A stretch of DNA of 64,000 nt from CAG-390 sp003523225 (GTDB lineage: Bacteria > Bacillota > Clostridia > Oscillospirales > CAG-272): the NCBI GenBank assembly GCA_902461815.1, contig CABPZE010000002.1, positions 216,263 to 280,262 of the forward strand, in the 5' to 3' direction. The translations under genes and the position numbers were made by a program. Shown one piece after another: positions 17,589 through 25,762 of this stretch (position 1 is the first letter of the stretch; every line of letters starts with the position of its first letter). The notes under the pieces are model-generated. The model had not been told where the DNA came from. It was given only the letters and a program-made list of their open reading frames with translations, and searched no databases.

Positions 17589-18475
17589 ACCGCAAGTCCA
17601 CACGCTCTCATCTCACGGATAAGAACTTCCTCATGCTCAGGCTCCATCGGGTAAAGCGGGGAGCGAAGGACGTTTTCGGTGTATCCGAGCCTTGACATAG
17701 CCGCCTTTACCGGGATCGGATTCACTTCACTGAACAGGGCGTTCACAAGCGGCAAAAGCTTCAACTGCAGCTTGTAGCTTCCCTCGATGTCTCCCTTGAA
17801 AAATCTGTCGCATATTTCAACGGTCTTTGCGGGTACAACGTTTGAAAGCACCGAGATCACGCCCTTGCCGCCCAGAGAAAGGAACGGAACTATCTGGTCG
17901 TCGTTGCCGCTGTACATATCGAGCTTTCCGTCAACCAACGCCGCGGTCTGTACTATCTTGCTCATATTTCCGTTGGCTTCTTTGATACCGACAATGTTGG
18001 GGTGCGAGGCAAGCTCAAGGTAGGTAGCAGGCTCGATATTCACGCCCGTGCGTGAGGGAACATTGTAGAGGATAACGGGCTTTGAGGATGCGTCGGCAAG
18101 CTCGGTGTACATACGCACAAGACCCTTCTGCGTCGCCTTATTGTAATACGGAGTAACAAGAAGGACAGCGTCCGCTCCCTCGTCGCAGGCGTGCTCGACA
18201 AGCCCCTTGGCATAGCTTGTATCGTTGCTGCCCGCTCCTGCAATTACCGGAACTCTGCCGTTTACCTGCTTTACAACAAAGGAAATTACATCACGGTGTT
18301 CGTCGTCCCCGAAGGTGGAGGCCTCACCTGTGGTTCCGGCGACTACAAGCGCGTTTATGCCCTCTCTTATCTGAAATTCCACAAGCTCCGCAAATTTTTC
18401 GTAATCGATCTTTCCGTACTTGTCAAACGGGGTAATAAGAGCGGTGGCAACTCCGGTAAAAACAGTTTTTTTCAT
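17585..18475 (-). CDS. dapA: 4-hydroxy-tetrahydrodipicolinate synthase
   Basis: First committed step of lysine synthesis: condensation of pyruvate with aspartate semialdehyde. The 296-residue barrel protein shows GTTGEAST near the N-terminus, YYNKATQKG, the YNVPSRTG segment with the catalytic tyrosine, and the Schiff-base lysine in VGIKEANGN. It is the first gene of the operon and is preceded by a lysine riboswitch with terminator, so it is likely off when lysine is plentiful. Confidence 0.97.
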   Translation of the reverse strand: MKKTVFTGVATALITPFDKYGKIDYEKFAELVEFQIREGINALVVAGTTGEASTFGDDEHRDVISFVVKQVNGRVPVIAGAGSNDTSYAKGLVEHACDEGADAVLLVTPYYNKATQKGLVRMYTELADASSKPVILYNVPSRTGVNIEPATYLELASHPNIVGIKEANGNMSKIVQTAALVDGKLDMYSGNDDQIVPFLSLGGKGVISVLSNVVPAKTVEICDRFFKGDIEGSYKLQLKLLPLVNALFSEVNPIPVKAAMSRLGYTENVLRSPLYPMEPEHEEVLIREMRACGLAV

Positions 18476-18550
18476 GATATTCTCTCTTTCTTTTATACGC
18501 CGTACATCGTGTGATGGCAGCTCTTTTTTATTTTCTGCTTAAAATGCAAC

Positions 18551-18579
18551 ACAAAAGCGCCCGATAAAGCATCGAGCGC
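18551..18579 (-). terminator. Riboswitch-controlled terminator upstream of dapA
   Basis: On the minus strand GCGCTCGAT pairs with ATCGGGCGC around GCTTT, followed by TTTTGT. It lies between the lysine aptamer and dapA and is the probable expression platform. Confidence 0.8.
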
Positions 18580-18640
18580 CAACGTAAACAGTATAAACAG
18601 CCAAATTTTACATATAAGAAATTAAAGCCGGTAAAACCAT

Positions 18641-18823
18641 AAACATATAACGCTCCGCTTTATTAAAAAGCGACAGTCCGACAAATGTTATTTGAAGAAC
18701 CAAGACGAAGCCGCGACACTTCTCTTTCGGCATCCGACCCTTTCCCGAAACCGCTTGCCTTCCGCTAAAGGCTTTATATCGCATGAACCGGTACTCTTTT
18801 CAAGATGCGCCTTTATAATGTTT
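18641..18823 (-). promoter_or_regulatory. Lysine riboswitch (L-box) aptamer
   Basis: Read on the minus strand, the leader has the conserved lysine-aptamer elements in order: GGCGCATCTTGAAAAGAGTA, AAAGCC..., GGGAAAGGGTCGGATGCCGAAAGAG, CTTCGTCTTGG..., and a closing GGAGCG. P1 forms from AAACATTATAA (18813-18823 side) and TTATATGTTT (18641-18650). Lysine binding would favour the terminator at 18551-18579 and shut off the dap operon. Assigned by eye from the conserved core. Confidence 0.88.
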
Positions 18824-18829
18824 GGGGTT

Positions 18830-18858
18830 ATTCTATCATAAATCGACACGCTTGTCAA
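18830..18858 (-). promoter_or_regulatory. Promoter of the lysine operon
   Basis: On the minus strand TTGACA (18853-18858) and TAGAAT (18830-18835) are separated by 17 bases; transcription starts just before the riboswitch. Confidence 0.8.
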
Positions 18859-18945
18859 GCATTTTTTGAGGCATTTGAAGATTTTGAGCAGTATTGTGTT
18901 CAGAAGTCCCGAATGCACCCGCAAATCTGTCTGTTATAAACAAGT

Positions 18946-18977
18946 AAAAATCCCGATTGCTTTCGCAATCGGGATTT
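18946..18977 (-). terminator. Terminator after the CAU tRNA
   Basis: A symmetric hairpin, AAAAATCCCGATTGC with its complement around TTTC, directly follows the tRNA on the minus strand and has T-runs on both sides. The 85 bases between it and the dap promoter hold nothing recognisable. Confidence 0.8.
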
Positions 18978-18981
18978 TTGG

Positions 18982-19055
18982 TGGGCCATCAGGGACTCGA
19001 ACCCCGGACCAACCGGTTATGAGCCGGTAGCTCTGACCAACTGAGCTAATGGCCC
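18982..19055 (-). tRNA. tRNA with CAU anticodon (Met or lysidine Ile2)
   Basis: A 74-base cloverleaf on the minus strand: acceptor GGGCCAT/ATGGCCC, D-stem GCTC/GAGC, anticodon stem ACCGG/CCGGT with loop CTCATAA and T-arm CCGGG-TTCGAGT-CCCTG. The CAU anticodon fits either elongator tRNA-Met or tRNA-Ile2, where tRNA-Ile lysidine synthase changes the first anticodon base. It is not the initiator type, as the acceptor is fully paired. CCA is not encoded. Confidence 0.9.
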
Positions 19056-19177
19056 GCTCGCAGGCCGTCGTTTGCCGACCTGCTTATTATATCGCGCATT
19101 CGCCCTTTTGTCAATACCTTTTTGCAAAAAAATGTTTTCGGCTTTTTTCCGGGGCGTGCGCATTGAGGCGGCGCGGC

Positions 19178-19399
19178 TCAGAACTCGTCAGAGTCGTCGG
19201 CAGAGACTTCGTTATCGTCGTCGTCATCGTCATCGTCGACCTCTGTCGGCTCAAATTCGTCCTTTGACGCTCCGCAGTACGGGCATACCCAATCTTCGGG
19301 CAGATCGTCGAAATCGGTGCCCTCTTCTATGCCCGCATCGGGACATCCTTCGGACGCCTTATATTCGTAGCCGCAAAGATTGCAGACAAATACAACCAT
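19178..19399 (-). CDS. Rubredoxin with long acidic tail
   Basis: A small cytoplasmic electron carrier with one Fe(SCys)4 centre. The 73-residue product has the two knuckles CNLCGYEY and CPYCGASKDEFE, the spacing expected for rubredoxin, in the first 50 residues. The C-terminal 23 residues are an unusual run of aspartates (eight in a row) with Glu and Ser, not part of the rubredoxin fold. Rubredoxins pass electrons to oxygen- and peroxide-reducing enzymes in anaerobes; no such partner is nearby. GGAGGG stands before the ATG. Confidence 0.92.
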   Translation of the reverse strand: MVVFVCNLCGYEYKASEGCPDAGIEEGTDFDDLPEDWVCPYCGASKDEFEPTEVDDDDDDDDNEVSADDSDEF

Positions 19400-19431
19400 A
19401 TTATCCCTCCTTGTTATGATCTTCGTATAAT

Positions 19432-19460
19432 AATATATCGCAGCCGAGCCGATATGTCAA
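19432..19460 (-). promoter_or_regulatory. Promoter of the rubredoxin gene
   Basis: On the minus strand TTGACA (19455-19460) and TATATT (19432-19437) are 17 bases apart. Confidence 0.75.
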
Positions 19461-19518
19461 TATTTATTTTCTACAATTATGAAATTTTCAACGACATATT
19501 TCTATTGATTACGCCAAT

Positions 19519-19543
19519 GAACCGGAAAAATCATTTTTCCGGC
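19519..19543. terminator. Hairpin after the NamZ-like gene
   Basis: CCGGAAAAATCATTTTTCCGG forms a perfect hairpin downstream of the minus-strand muramidase gene and upstream of the rubredoxin promoter. It is a plausible terminator although the T-run lies in the stem. Confidence 0.5.
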
Positions 19544-19600
19544 GGCTCTTGCGGCGCGATTTGCGCGCGGATACAGAACACTGTAGGCTTGAAAGCGCCC

Positions 19601-20761
19601 TCAAATATCCCGGTAAAGCAGAAACTGCCCGCATTCACGGCGGAACTTTTCAATTCCCGGCGCTTCCTCACGCACGATCTCCCACGGGTCAAAGCCGCCG
19701 TCGCGGGTCAGCGCGTCAGTGCCGTAGCGCAGACACATACTTTTCTCACGCACCGAAAATTCTGGATACTCCGACAGCGCCTCAAGCAGGCAAAGTCCGG
19801 CAAGGTGAGGTCTGAAAGCATTTCGGTCGGTAACATTTATCTGCACACCCCGGCAGCACTCGGAAGCATGCTTACCGAAAACCGGAGTAAAATATGCGGG
19901 GCTGAAAAACACACCCTCAAGCCCTGCGCCGTTAAGGCGGGAAGAAAGCCGACCCGCATCAACAAACGGAGCGCCCACAAGCTCAAAGGGTCTTGTAGTC
20001 CCCCGCCCCTCGGACACGTTTGTCGCCTCGATAAGGCAGGTGCCGATATAGATAAGGGATGCTGTTACTGACGGAAGGTTGGGCGACGGATTTATCCACG
20101 GCAGGTCGGTCTCGTCGGCATAAATCCCGCGCCGCCAGCCGCGGCAACGAACGACGTAAAGCTCACACCCCACATTGTGCGTCAGGTTCAGCCACCCGGC
20201 AAACTCACCGCAGGTAAGGGCGTATCTTGACGGCATTGAGTATCTGCCCACGAACGACGAATACTTTTCCTCGTCAAGCAAAGCGCCCTCGACGGCGATC
20301 CCCCCGATGGGGTCGGGACGGTCAAGGATTATCACCGGTTTTTTCCGCACCGCGCACTCATGCATAAGATATGCAAGGCAGTATATATATGTGTAGAATC
20401 TCGCGCCGACATCCTGAATGTCGTACAGCACCGCGTCGCACTTTTCAAGCGCCTCGCCTATGGCGGGATTTCCGCCGGAGGGCAGATCGTACACCGGAAC
20501 TCCGGTGTCGGGATCGGTATATTCCCCGCCCCACGAGCCGTCCTGAAGCGCCGAATGAATACCGTGCTCCGGCGCAAAAAGCACCGAAAGCCGTCCCTCT
20601 GCGGCAAGACTCTGATAAGTCGGGACGCCGCGCCTGTCCGTTCCGGAAGCAGCGGTAAGCAGTCCGAGTCTGCCGGAAAGCAACGCACGCACATCTGCGT
20701 CAAGCGAGGCACGGTCGGAAAACAGCAGGTCTGCTCCGGTATATACTGTGTGTTTTCTCAT
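19601..20761 (-). CDS. Exo-beta-N-acetylmuramidase, NamZ/DUF1343 family
   Basis: NamZ-type enzymes (GH171) release N-acetylmuramic acid from the non-reducing end of peptidoglycan fragments. The family signature is clear: FAPEHGIHSALQDG, TGVPVYDLPSG, DIQDVGARFYTYIYC and the DRPDPIGG segment. The ATG at 20761 gives 386 residues, near the usual length; upstream in-frame codons have no ribosome site. There is no signal peptide, although several characterised members are secreted, so a role in recycling muropeptides inside the cell is likely (inference). It follows the TldD/PmbA pair on the same strand. Confidence 0.85.
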   Translation of the reverse strand: MRKHTVYTGADLLFSDRASLDADVRALLSGRLGLLTAASGTDRRGVPTYQSLAAEGRLSVLFAPEHGIHSALQDGSWGGEYTDPDTGVPVYDLPSGGNPAIGEALEKCDAVLYDIQDVGARFYTYIYCLAYLMHECAVRKKPVIILDRPDPIGGIAVEGALLDEEKYSSFVGRYSMPSRYALTCGEFAGWLNLTHNVGCELYVVRCRGWRRGIYADETDLPWINPSPNLPSVTASLIYIGTCLIEATNVSEGRGTTRPFELVGAPFVDAGRLSSRLNGAGLEGVFFSPAYFTPVFGKHASECCRGVQINVTDRNAFRPHLAGLCLLEALSEYPEFSVREKSMCLRYGTDALTRDGGFDPWEIVREEAPGIEKFRRECGQFLLYRDI

Positions 20762-20840
20762 ATTCACCTGTCCCCCTGTCACAATGTCATAAATACGGGG
20801 GCTGAGGCATATGCGGCAGTCCCCGTAAAATATTATTTTT

Positions 20841-22148
20841 TTATTTGCCGGAAACCGTAATACCGCCAAAGGAGATATACGGCATCAGGCTTGAACCGTC
20901 ACAAACGGTCTCGGCGGAAATATCCACGATATTCATCAGCATATCGGCAAGGTTGCCTGATATCATAGTCTCGGCAGCCGCATCGGTTATCTTTCCGTTT
21001 TCAATGATGAAGCTGTTCTTTGCCACACCGGAAAAATCACCGTTCGATGACGGCTCGCCGCCCGAAAAACGGGCTACAAGCAGACCGCGGTCGACTGATG
21101 CGATCATATCCGCCAGCGGCTTGCTGCCGCCCTCTATCACGAACTTTCCGCCGTCGTTGGGCGCACGGCGCTTGCCGGTCTTGTTTGCGACATAGTAGGA
21201 AATGTCGAACTCGCGCAGCACGCCGTTTTCGATAATGTTGTAATTCTCAGCCGGGAAGCCCTCGCCGGTATAGTGATCGGAAACCGCAAGTCGCGGGTCG
21301 CTGACTGCCATTTTTACTGTCAGAGCCTCGCTTGCGACCTGCTTGCCGAGCTTATCAAGCCAGATGCTTGTGCCGTCGAGAATATGAGTATCCCCGGCAA
21401 AGTTGCCTAGAGCCGAGCCGAGCAGCTCGCCAAGACACCCGGGAGTGAGGATCACAGTACCGACAAATTTGCCGTCCACCGCGCGGGTGACGATCTGTTT
21501 TTCAGTATCTGCAAGATCCTGCTTCATTGAGCCGGTCTCGATGAAGGGCTTTGAAAGATCGTGCGAGATGCACTCTGAATAGAAGAAGGAGGAGGATCTT
21601 TCTCCCTCGTGCGCCGAGTACATCGGCGAGCAGATGTAATATCCGCCGCTTGTGTCAAAGCAAACGCCGTTTGAGTTGCGATAGACGTTATGAAACGCCG
21701 AGTGACAAGTGACAAGCTGTTCTATAACGATCTTCGGGAACATTCTGCCTATGTCCTCAACCAGCTCGCGTGTGCGGTCGAAAAGCCGCTCGGTGTCAGG
21801 CTCAAGCTCACCCTCGGTAAAGGAGCCGTTGGAGATAACGGGGGCAATGTCCCATGCGTCGTCAGGCTCGGAAGCCTCACCGGTGGCAAGGCAGTCCGCT
21901 ATTGCCGCGGCAATAGCGTCATCATCAAAGCTGTTGATGCGGGCGCTGCCCTTTTTGCCGCCCTTTATCGACATAAGCGACAGTGTGGTGTTGAAAAGCG
22001 TGCGGAAAAGAGAGAAATCCCCACCCTCGTAGTTGAACTCGCGTACCTCTCCGTAATTTACAGAGCAGGACGCTTTGTCGGCTCCGGCTGCCTTCAGCGC
22101 GGCGACTGCGCGCTCGGCAATTGCGTCAAGATCATATAATTCATTCAT
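20841..22148 (-). CDS. TldD/PmbA family protein, PmbA (TldE)-like subunit
   Basis: TldD and TldE (PmbA) form a heterodimeric metalloprotease that trims unfolded or modified peptides such as microcin precursors. This 435-residue member lacks the HExxxH metal motif and has the GECLGELLGSALG-type central segment and the GEPSSNGDFSGVAKNSFIIENG end typical of the TldE partner. It begins 40 bases after tldD, and the two form an operon. AAGGAG stands eleven bases before the ATG. The natural substrate in Clostridia is unknown. Confidence 0.88.
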   Translation of the reverse strand: MNELYDLDAIAERAVAALKAAGADKASCSVNYGEVREFNYEGGDFSLFRTLFNTTLSLMSIKGGKKGSARINSFDDDAIAAAIADCLATGEASEPDDAWDIAPVISNGSFTEGELEPDTERLFDRTRELVEDIGRMFPKIVIEQLVTCHSAFHNVYRNSNGVCFDTSGGYYICSPMYSAHEGERSSSFFYSECISHDLSKPFIETGSMKQDLADTEKQIVTRAVDGKFVGTVILTPGCLGELLGSALGNFAGDTHILDGTSIWLDKLGKQVASEALTVKMAVSDPRLAVSDHYTGEGFPAENYNIIENGVLREFDISYYVANKTGKRRAPNDGGKFVIEGGSKPLADMIASVDRGLLVARFSGGEPSSNGDFSGVAKNSFIIENGKITDAAAETMISGNLADMLMNIVDISAETVCDGSSLMPYISFGGITVSGK

Positions 22149-22187
22149 TATTCAGCATTCTCCTTATTTGTAATCAGACGCGGCGCA

Positions 22188-23573
22188 TCAGCGACCGCCG
22201 ACGTTTACGCGGCAGCGCAGCGCGGGACCGCCAAGTCCCACCGGCATCGGCTGTTTCTTGCCGCAGTATCCGGAGGAGCACCATTCAACAGTGTCCGAAA
22301 CCATATCGACGGTCTTGAGCATTTCAAAGGCAACGCCTGAGATCGTGGTATCAAGAATGGCTCTGCCGAGCTTTCCTTTTTTTATCTCGTAGCCCATCGT
22401 TACACCGAACATGAACTCACCTGTCGTGTCCGCCTGACCGTTGTTTGTGTTGCAAAGCAGATATCCGTCGTCAACCGAGGCTATTATGTCTTCGAGCTTT
22501 GATTTGCCCGGAAGCACCGCGGTATTTCTCATGCGGATAAGGGGCTCGTCCGAGAAGGCAAAGGCTCTCGCGTTGCCGCAGGGCTCGGCTCCGAATCTTT
22601 CGGCGCTTTCGCGGTTGTGCATATAGCCTACAAGGATACCGTCGCGGATAAGCACCGCATCCTTGGCTGCCACTCCCTCGTCGTCGATCCAAACCGGCAG
22701 CGGCGCTGGCTTGCCCAACGCGGTATGGGCAAAGTCTACCATCGAGACCAGCTCGCTTGCCACCTGCTTGCCCATCATGTGCGCGGCAACAGAGCCTCCC
22801 ATGACCATGTCGGCTTCAACGGTGTGACCCACCGCCTCATGCGCCAGCATTCCGGAAAGCTCGCCGGCAAGTATGCAGGTCTTGACGCCCGCCTCGGCAT
22901 ACACGCCCTCGCGCTTCTTCATAACCTTCTCGTGCAGCTTGTCAAGCTCCGGATAAATTTCCTCGGGCGTATGGAACTGATAATCAAACGCACCCCATCC
23001 GCCGTATATGCCCATAAGCTCAACGGTAACTCCGGCAGGAGTCGTAGCGCCCATCTGGACATAAATGTAGCTGCGGTTCATCCCGACGTGACCGTCGGCA
23101 CAGTCGGAGGTCGCAATGACCTTTTCAATGCACTCGTTGATGGCTACTATCCGGCGGCTGGCAAGGTCCGGGAACTTTCCGGCAATGTATGCGTCAAGCT
23201 GACGGATAAAATCAATGTAGTATTTCTGCTCCGGGTCGGGAGCGTCGGCATATTCTGTGATCCTTCCGGCGGGAGTACCCACAAGCGCCGGCTTTCCGCG
23301 GCGGAGTCTTTCATCCATAAACGCCGCGTTCTCACCGGCGGCGCGGATAACAGCCTCCACGCCCTCAGGCGTGCAGCCGGCAACCGACGAAAATCCGTAT
23401 ATTCCTCCACGGCGCACGCGCGCCGAAACACCGGATGACTCGGAACGTGTATTACCGACCAGATTTCCGCCCAGAAGCATCACTCTGCGGCTGCGGCTGC
23501 GCTGCACCCTTACAGTCGTATCGGCTCCGGGCAGGAACAGATCCTTTTTATCAAAAACAAAGGTATCAAGCAT
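22188..23573 (-). CDS. tldD: TldD family metallopeptidase
   Basis: The metal-bearing subunit of the TldD/TldE protease. The 461-residue product has the zinc motif HEAVGHTVEAD and the NNGQADTTGEFMFGVTMGYEIKKGK segment near the end, both diagnostic. The start MLDTFVFDKKDLFLPG at 23573 was chosen because upstream codons have no ribosome site. The pair with the following PmbA-like gene is conserved. A role in trimming a modified peptide is possible, but no precursor gene is visible nearby. Confidence 0.9.
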   Translation of the reverse strand: MLDTFVFDKKDLFLPGADTTVRVQRSRSRRVMLLGGNLVGNTRSESSGVSARVRRGGIYGFSSVAGCTPEGVEAVIRAAGENAAFMDERLRRGKPALVGTPAGRITEYADAPDPEQKYYIDFIRQLDAYIAGKFPDLASRRIVAINECIEKVIATSDCADGHVGMNRSYIYVQMGATTPAGVTVELMGIYGGWGAFDYQFHTPEEIYPELDKLHEKVMKKREGVYAEAGVKTCILAGELSGMLAHEAVGHTVEADMVMGGSVAAHMMGKQVASELVSMVDFAHTALGKPAPLPVWIDDEGVAAKDAVLIRDGILVGYMHNRESAERFGAEPCGNARAFAFSDEPLIRMRNTAVLPGKSKLEDIIASVDDGYLLCNTNNGQADTTGEFMFGVTMGYEIKKGKLGRAILDTTISGVAFEMLKTVDMVSDTVEWCSSGYCGKKQPMPVGLGGPALRCRVNVGGR

Positions 23574-23709
23574 TAAAATCCTCCTTGCACTTCGCACGGA
23601 AAAAGCTTCCGGCGGCTTGTCTTTATTTGGTTGATTTTATTATAGCATAACACCGGGAAATTAGCAATAGAAACAACGCAATGATTTACAAAAAGATGAA
23701 TCACAGCTA

Positions 23710-23738
23710 TTGACAAACGGATATTTTTATGATATCAT
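23710..23738 (+). promoter_or_regulatory. Promoter of the SPFH-ABC operon
   Basis: TTGACA (23710-23715) and TATCAT (23733-23738) are 17 bases apart; the GGAGGA ribosome site and ATG at 23767 follow closely, giving a very short leader. Confidence 0.75.
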
Positions 23739-23766
23739 TATGATGCCACATTCGGAGGAATCGATC

Positions 23767-24780
23767 ATGGAAGAAAAAATCTACACTTCAAAGAAAAACG
23801 GTATGGCTGTACTTATCATCACCTCGCTGCTTTATGCAGCGGCGGTAGCAGGCACTATCTTCGGCGGAATAATGATGGAGGACGGCAAAAGCCCCGTTCT
23901 CTTCATTGTATCAATAATATGGCTCTGCGTCGGAATGATCCCCTACGCAGGACTCAAGGTGCTGCGTCCGCAGGAGGCGCTGGTGCTTACCCTGTTCGGC
24001 AAATACATCGGCACACTGCGCGGCGACGGATTCTTTTTCGTGAATCCCTTCTGCACGGCGGTGAATCCGGCGGCAAAGACCAAGCTCAACCAAAGCGGAG
24101 ACGTCAGCCAGGCAATCCCGGCGGCAGTCCAGGGCACGCAAAACGCATCGTCCGCTGAAGCTGCAAACAAAAAGATCTCGCTTAAGATCATGACGCTCAA
24201 CAATAACCGTCAGAAGATAAACGACTGTCTCGGCAATCCCGTAGAGATCGGAATAGCCGTAACATGGCGCATAATCGACACCGCAAAGGCAGTTTTCAAC
24301 GTCGATAACTACAAAGAATATCTTTCGCTTCAGTGCGACAGCGCACTGCGCAACGTGGTAAGAAATTACCCTTACGACATGGCTCCCGGAGTTGACACAA
24401 CAGGCGACGGCATCGCCGACGACGGCAGTCTGCGCGGCTCGGGCGACGTTGTTGCGGCTCGCATACGCGACGAGATACAGCAGCGCGTGGACGAAGCGGG
24501 AATCGAGATCGTTGAGACCCGCATAACCTACCTTGCCTACGCCACCGAGATCGCCGCCGTGATGCTTCAGCGTCAGCAGGCGTCGGCGATCATCGACGCG
24601 CGCCGCATGATAGTTGACGGAGCTGTCGGGATGGTTGAAATGGCGCTTGAACGCCTTAATGAAAAGGGTACGGTACAGCTCGACGAGGAGCGCAAGGCGG
24701 CAATGGTATCAAATCTTCTGGTAGTGCTTTGCGGCAACCGCGATGCACAGCCCGTGGTCAATTCGGGAAGCCTGTATTGA
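23767..24780 (+). CDS. SPFH (band 7/flotillin-like) membrane protein
   Basis: SPFH proteins form ring-like scaffolds on the membrane. The 337-residue product has two hydrophobic stretches near the N-terminus (about 12-35 and 41-62) and an SPFH core (about 65-290) with GDGFFFVNPFC, EIGIAVTWRIIDTAKAVFNVD and the YLSLQCDSALRNVVRNYPYD segment. The GGAGGA site fixes the start at 23767. It is the first gene of a plus-strand cluster with a small ribbon-helix-helix-like protein and an ABC exporter. What it scaffolds is unknown. Confidence 0.85.
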   Translation: MEEKIYTSKKNGMAVLIITSLLYAAAVAGTIFGGIMMEDGKSPVLFIVSIIWLCVGMIPYAGLKVLRPQEALVLTLFGKYIGTLRGDGFFFVNPFCTAVNPAAKTKLNQSGDVSQAIPAAVQGTQNASSAEAANKKISLKIMTLNNNRQKINDCLGNPVEIGIAVTWRIIDTAKAVFNVDNYKEYLSLQCDSALRNVVRNYPYDMAPGVDTTGDGIADDGSLRGSGDVVAARIRDEIQQRVDEAGIEIVETRITYLAYATEIAAVMLQRQQASAIIDARRMIVDGAVGMVEMALERLNEKGTVQLDEERKAAMVSNLLVVLCGNRDAQPVVNSGSLY

Positions 24781-24810
24781 TGCGGCACTCCGGAATCATG
24801 GGAAACTGCC

Positions 24811-25014
24811 ATGAATGAAAACGCAAAAAAACAAATACCGCTGAGGCTCTCCCCCAAGCTGTACGACGCCATTGCCGCGTGGGCGGAGGACGACTTCCGC
24901 TCGGTCAACGGACAGATAGAATATCTCCTGACCGAATGCGTCCGACAGCGGAAGAAAAACGGCGCATATGTCTCAAAGGAGCTTGATAAACCTCTCGATA
25001 TAGACATAAAATAA
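24811..25014 (+). CDS. Arc-like ribbon-helix-helix protein
   Basis: A 67-residue basic protein with the pattern of an Arc/MetJ ribbon-helix-helix: a short strand KQIPLRLSPKLYDAIAAWAEDD followed by two helices ending in VNGQIEYLLTECVRQRKK. Such proteins bind DNA as dimers. It lies 30 bases after the SPFH gene, a pairing I recall in Clostridia, so it may instead act with that protein. DNA target and function are unknown. Confidence 0.7.
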   Translation: MNENAKKQIPLRLSPKLYDAIAAWAEDDFRSVNGQIEYLLTECVRQRKKNGAYVSKELDKPLDIDIK

Positions 25015-25051
25015 TTTTATCAACAGCAGTAACCAATATGAGGAGGACATT

Positions 25052-25762
25052 ATGCTGAGAATTGAAAACCTGACCAAAAAGTACGGCGAAAAGAAAGCGG
25101 TGGATTCACTGTCGCTTACCATCGCCCCCGGTGAAATATACGGCTTTATCGGACACAACGGAGCCGGAAAGACCACGACCATCAAGGCTGTTTGCGGCAT
25201 TCTCGACTTTGACAGCGGCGAAATATACGTTGACGGCACGTCAATAAAAGCCGACCCGCTGAAATGCAAGCGTGAGATCGCCTACATTCCCGACAACCCC
25301 GATCTTTACGACTTCTACACCGGGGTCAAATACCTTAATTTCATCGCCGACATATACGGTATCCCCTCCGACGTCCGTAAGGAAAGGATGCGTCGCTACT
25401 GCGATATGTTTGAACTGACCCCAGAGCTCGCCCGACCCATAAGCGAGTATTCGCACGGAATGAAGCAGAAGCTGGCGGTGATATCGGCGCTGATACACTC
25501 ACCGAAGCTGTGGTTGCTTGACGAGCCGTTTGTGGGTCTTGACCCCAAGGCGGCGCACACGCTGAAGCAGATAATGCGCGAGGTCTGCGACGGCGGCGGA
25601 GCCATCTTCTTCTCAACACACGTGCTTGAGGTAGCCGAAAAGCTGTGCGACAGGATAGCCATCATCAAAAACGGGCGGCTTGTCGTCAGCGGCACTACCG
25701 ATGAGGTGCGCGGCGACGCCTCGCTTGAGGACGTATTTCTTGAGCTTGCGGAGGATAAATAA
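25052..25762 (+). CDS. ABC exporter ATP-binding protein
   Basis: The ATPase half of an ABC exporter. The 236-residue product has Walker A GHNGAGKTT, the Q-loop region, a signature SHGMKQKLAV, Walker B LWLLDEPF, D-loop GLDP and the H-switch FFSTHVLE. It resembles the EcsA/YtrE-type exporters for drugs, peptides or lipids. AGGAGG precedes the ATG, and its stop is directly followed by the ATG of the permease. Confidence 0.93.
   Translation: MLRIENLTKKYGEKKAVDSLSLTIAPGEIYGFIGHNGAGKTTTIKAVCGILDFDSGEIYVDGTSIKADPLKCKREIAYIPDNPDLYDFYTGVKYLNFIADIYGIPSDVRKERMRRYCDMFELTPELARPISEYSHGMKQKLAVISALIHSPKLWLLDEPFVGLDPKAAHTLKQIMREVCDGGGAIFFSTHVLEVAEKLCDRIAIIKNGRLVVSGTTDEVRGDASLEDVFLELAEDK

Noticed and set aside
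22617..23438. Plus-strand frame of 273 codons across tldD
   Set aside because: Antisense of the zinc-motif region of tldD; shadow frame.
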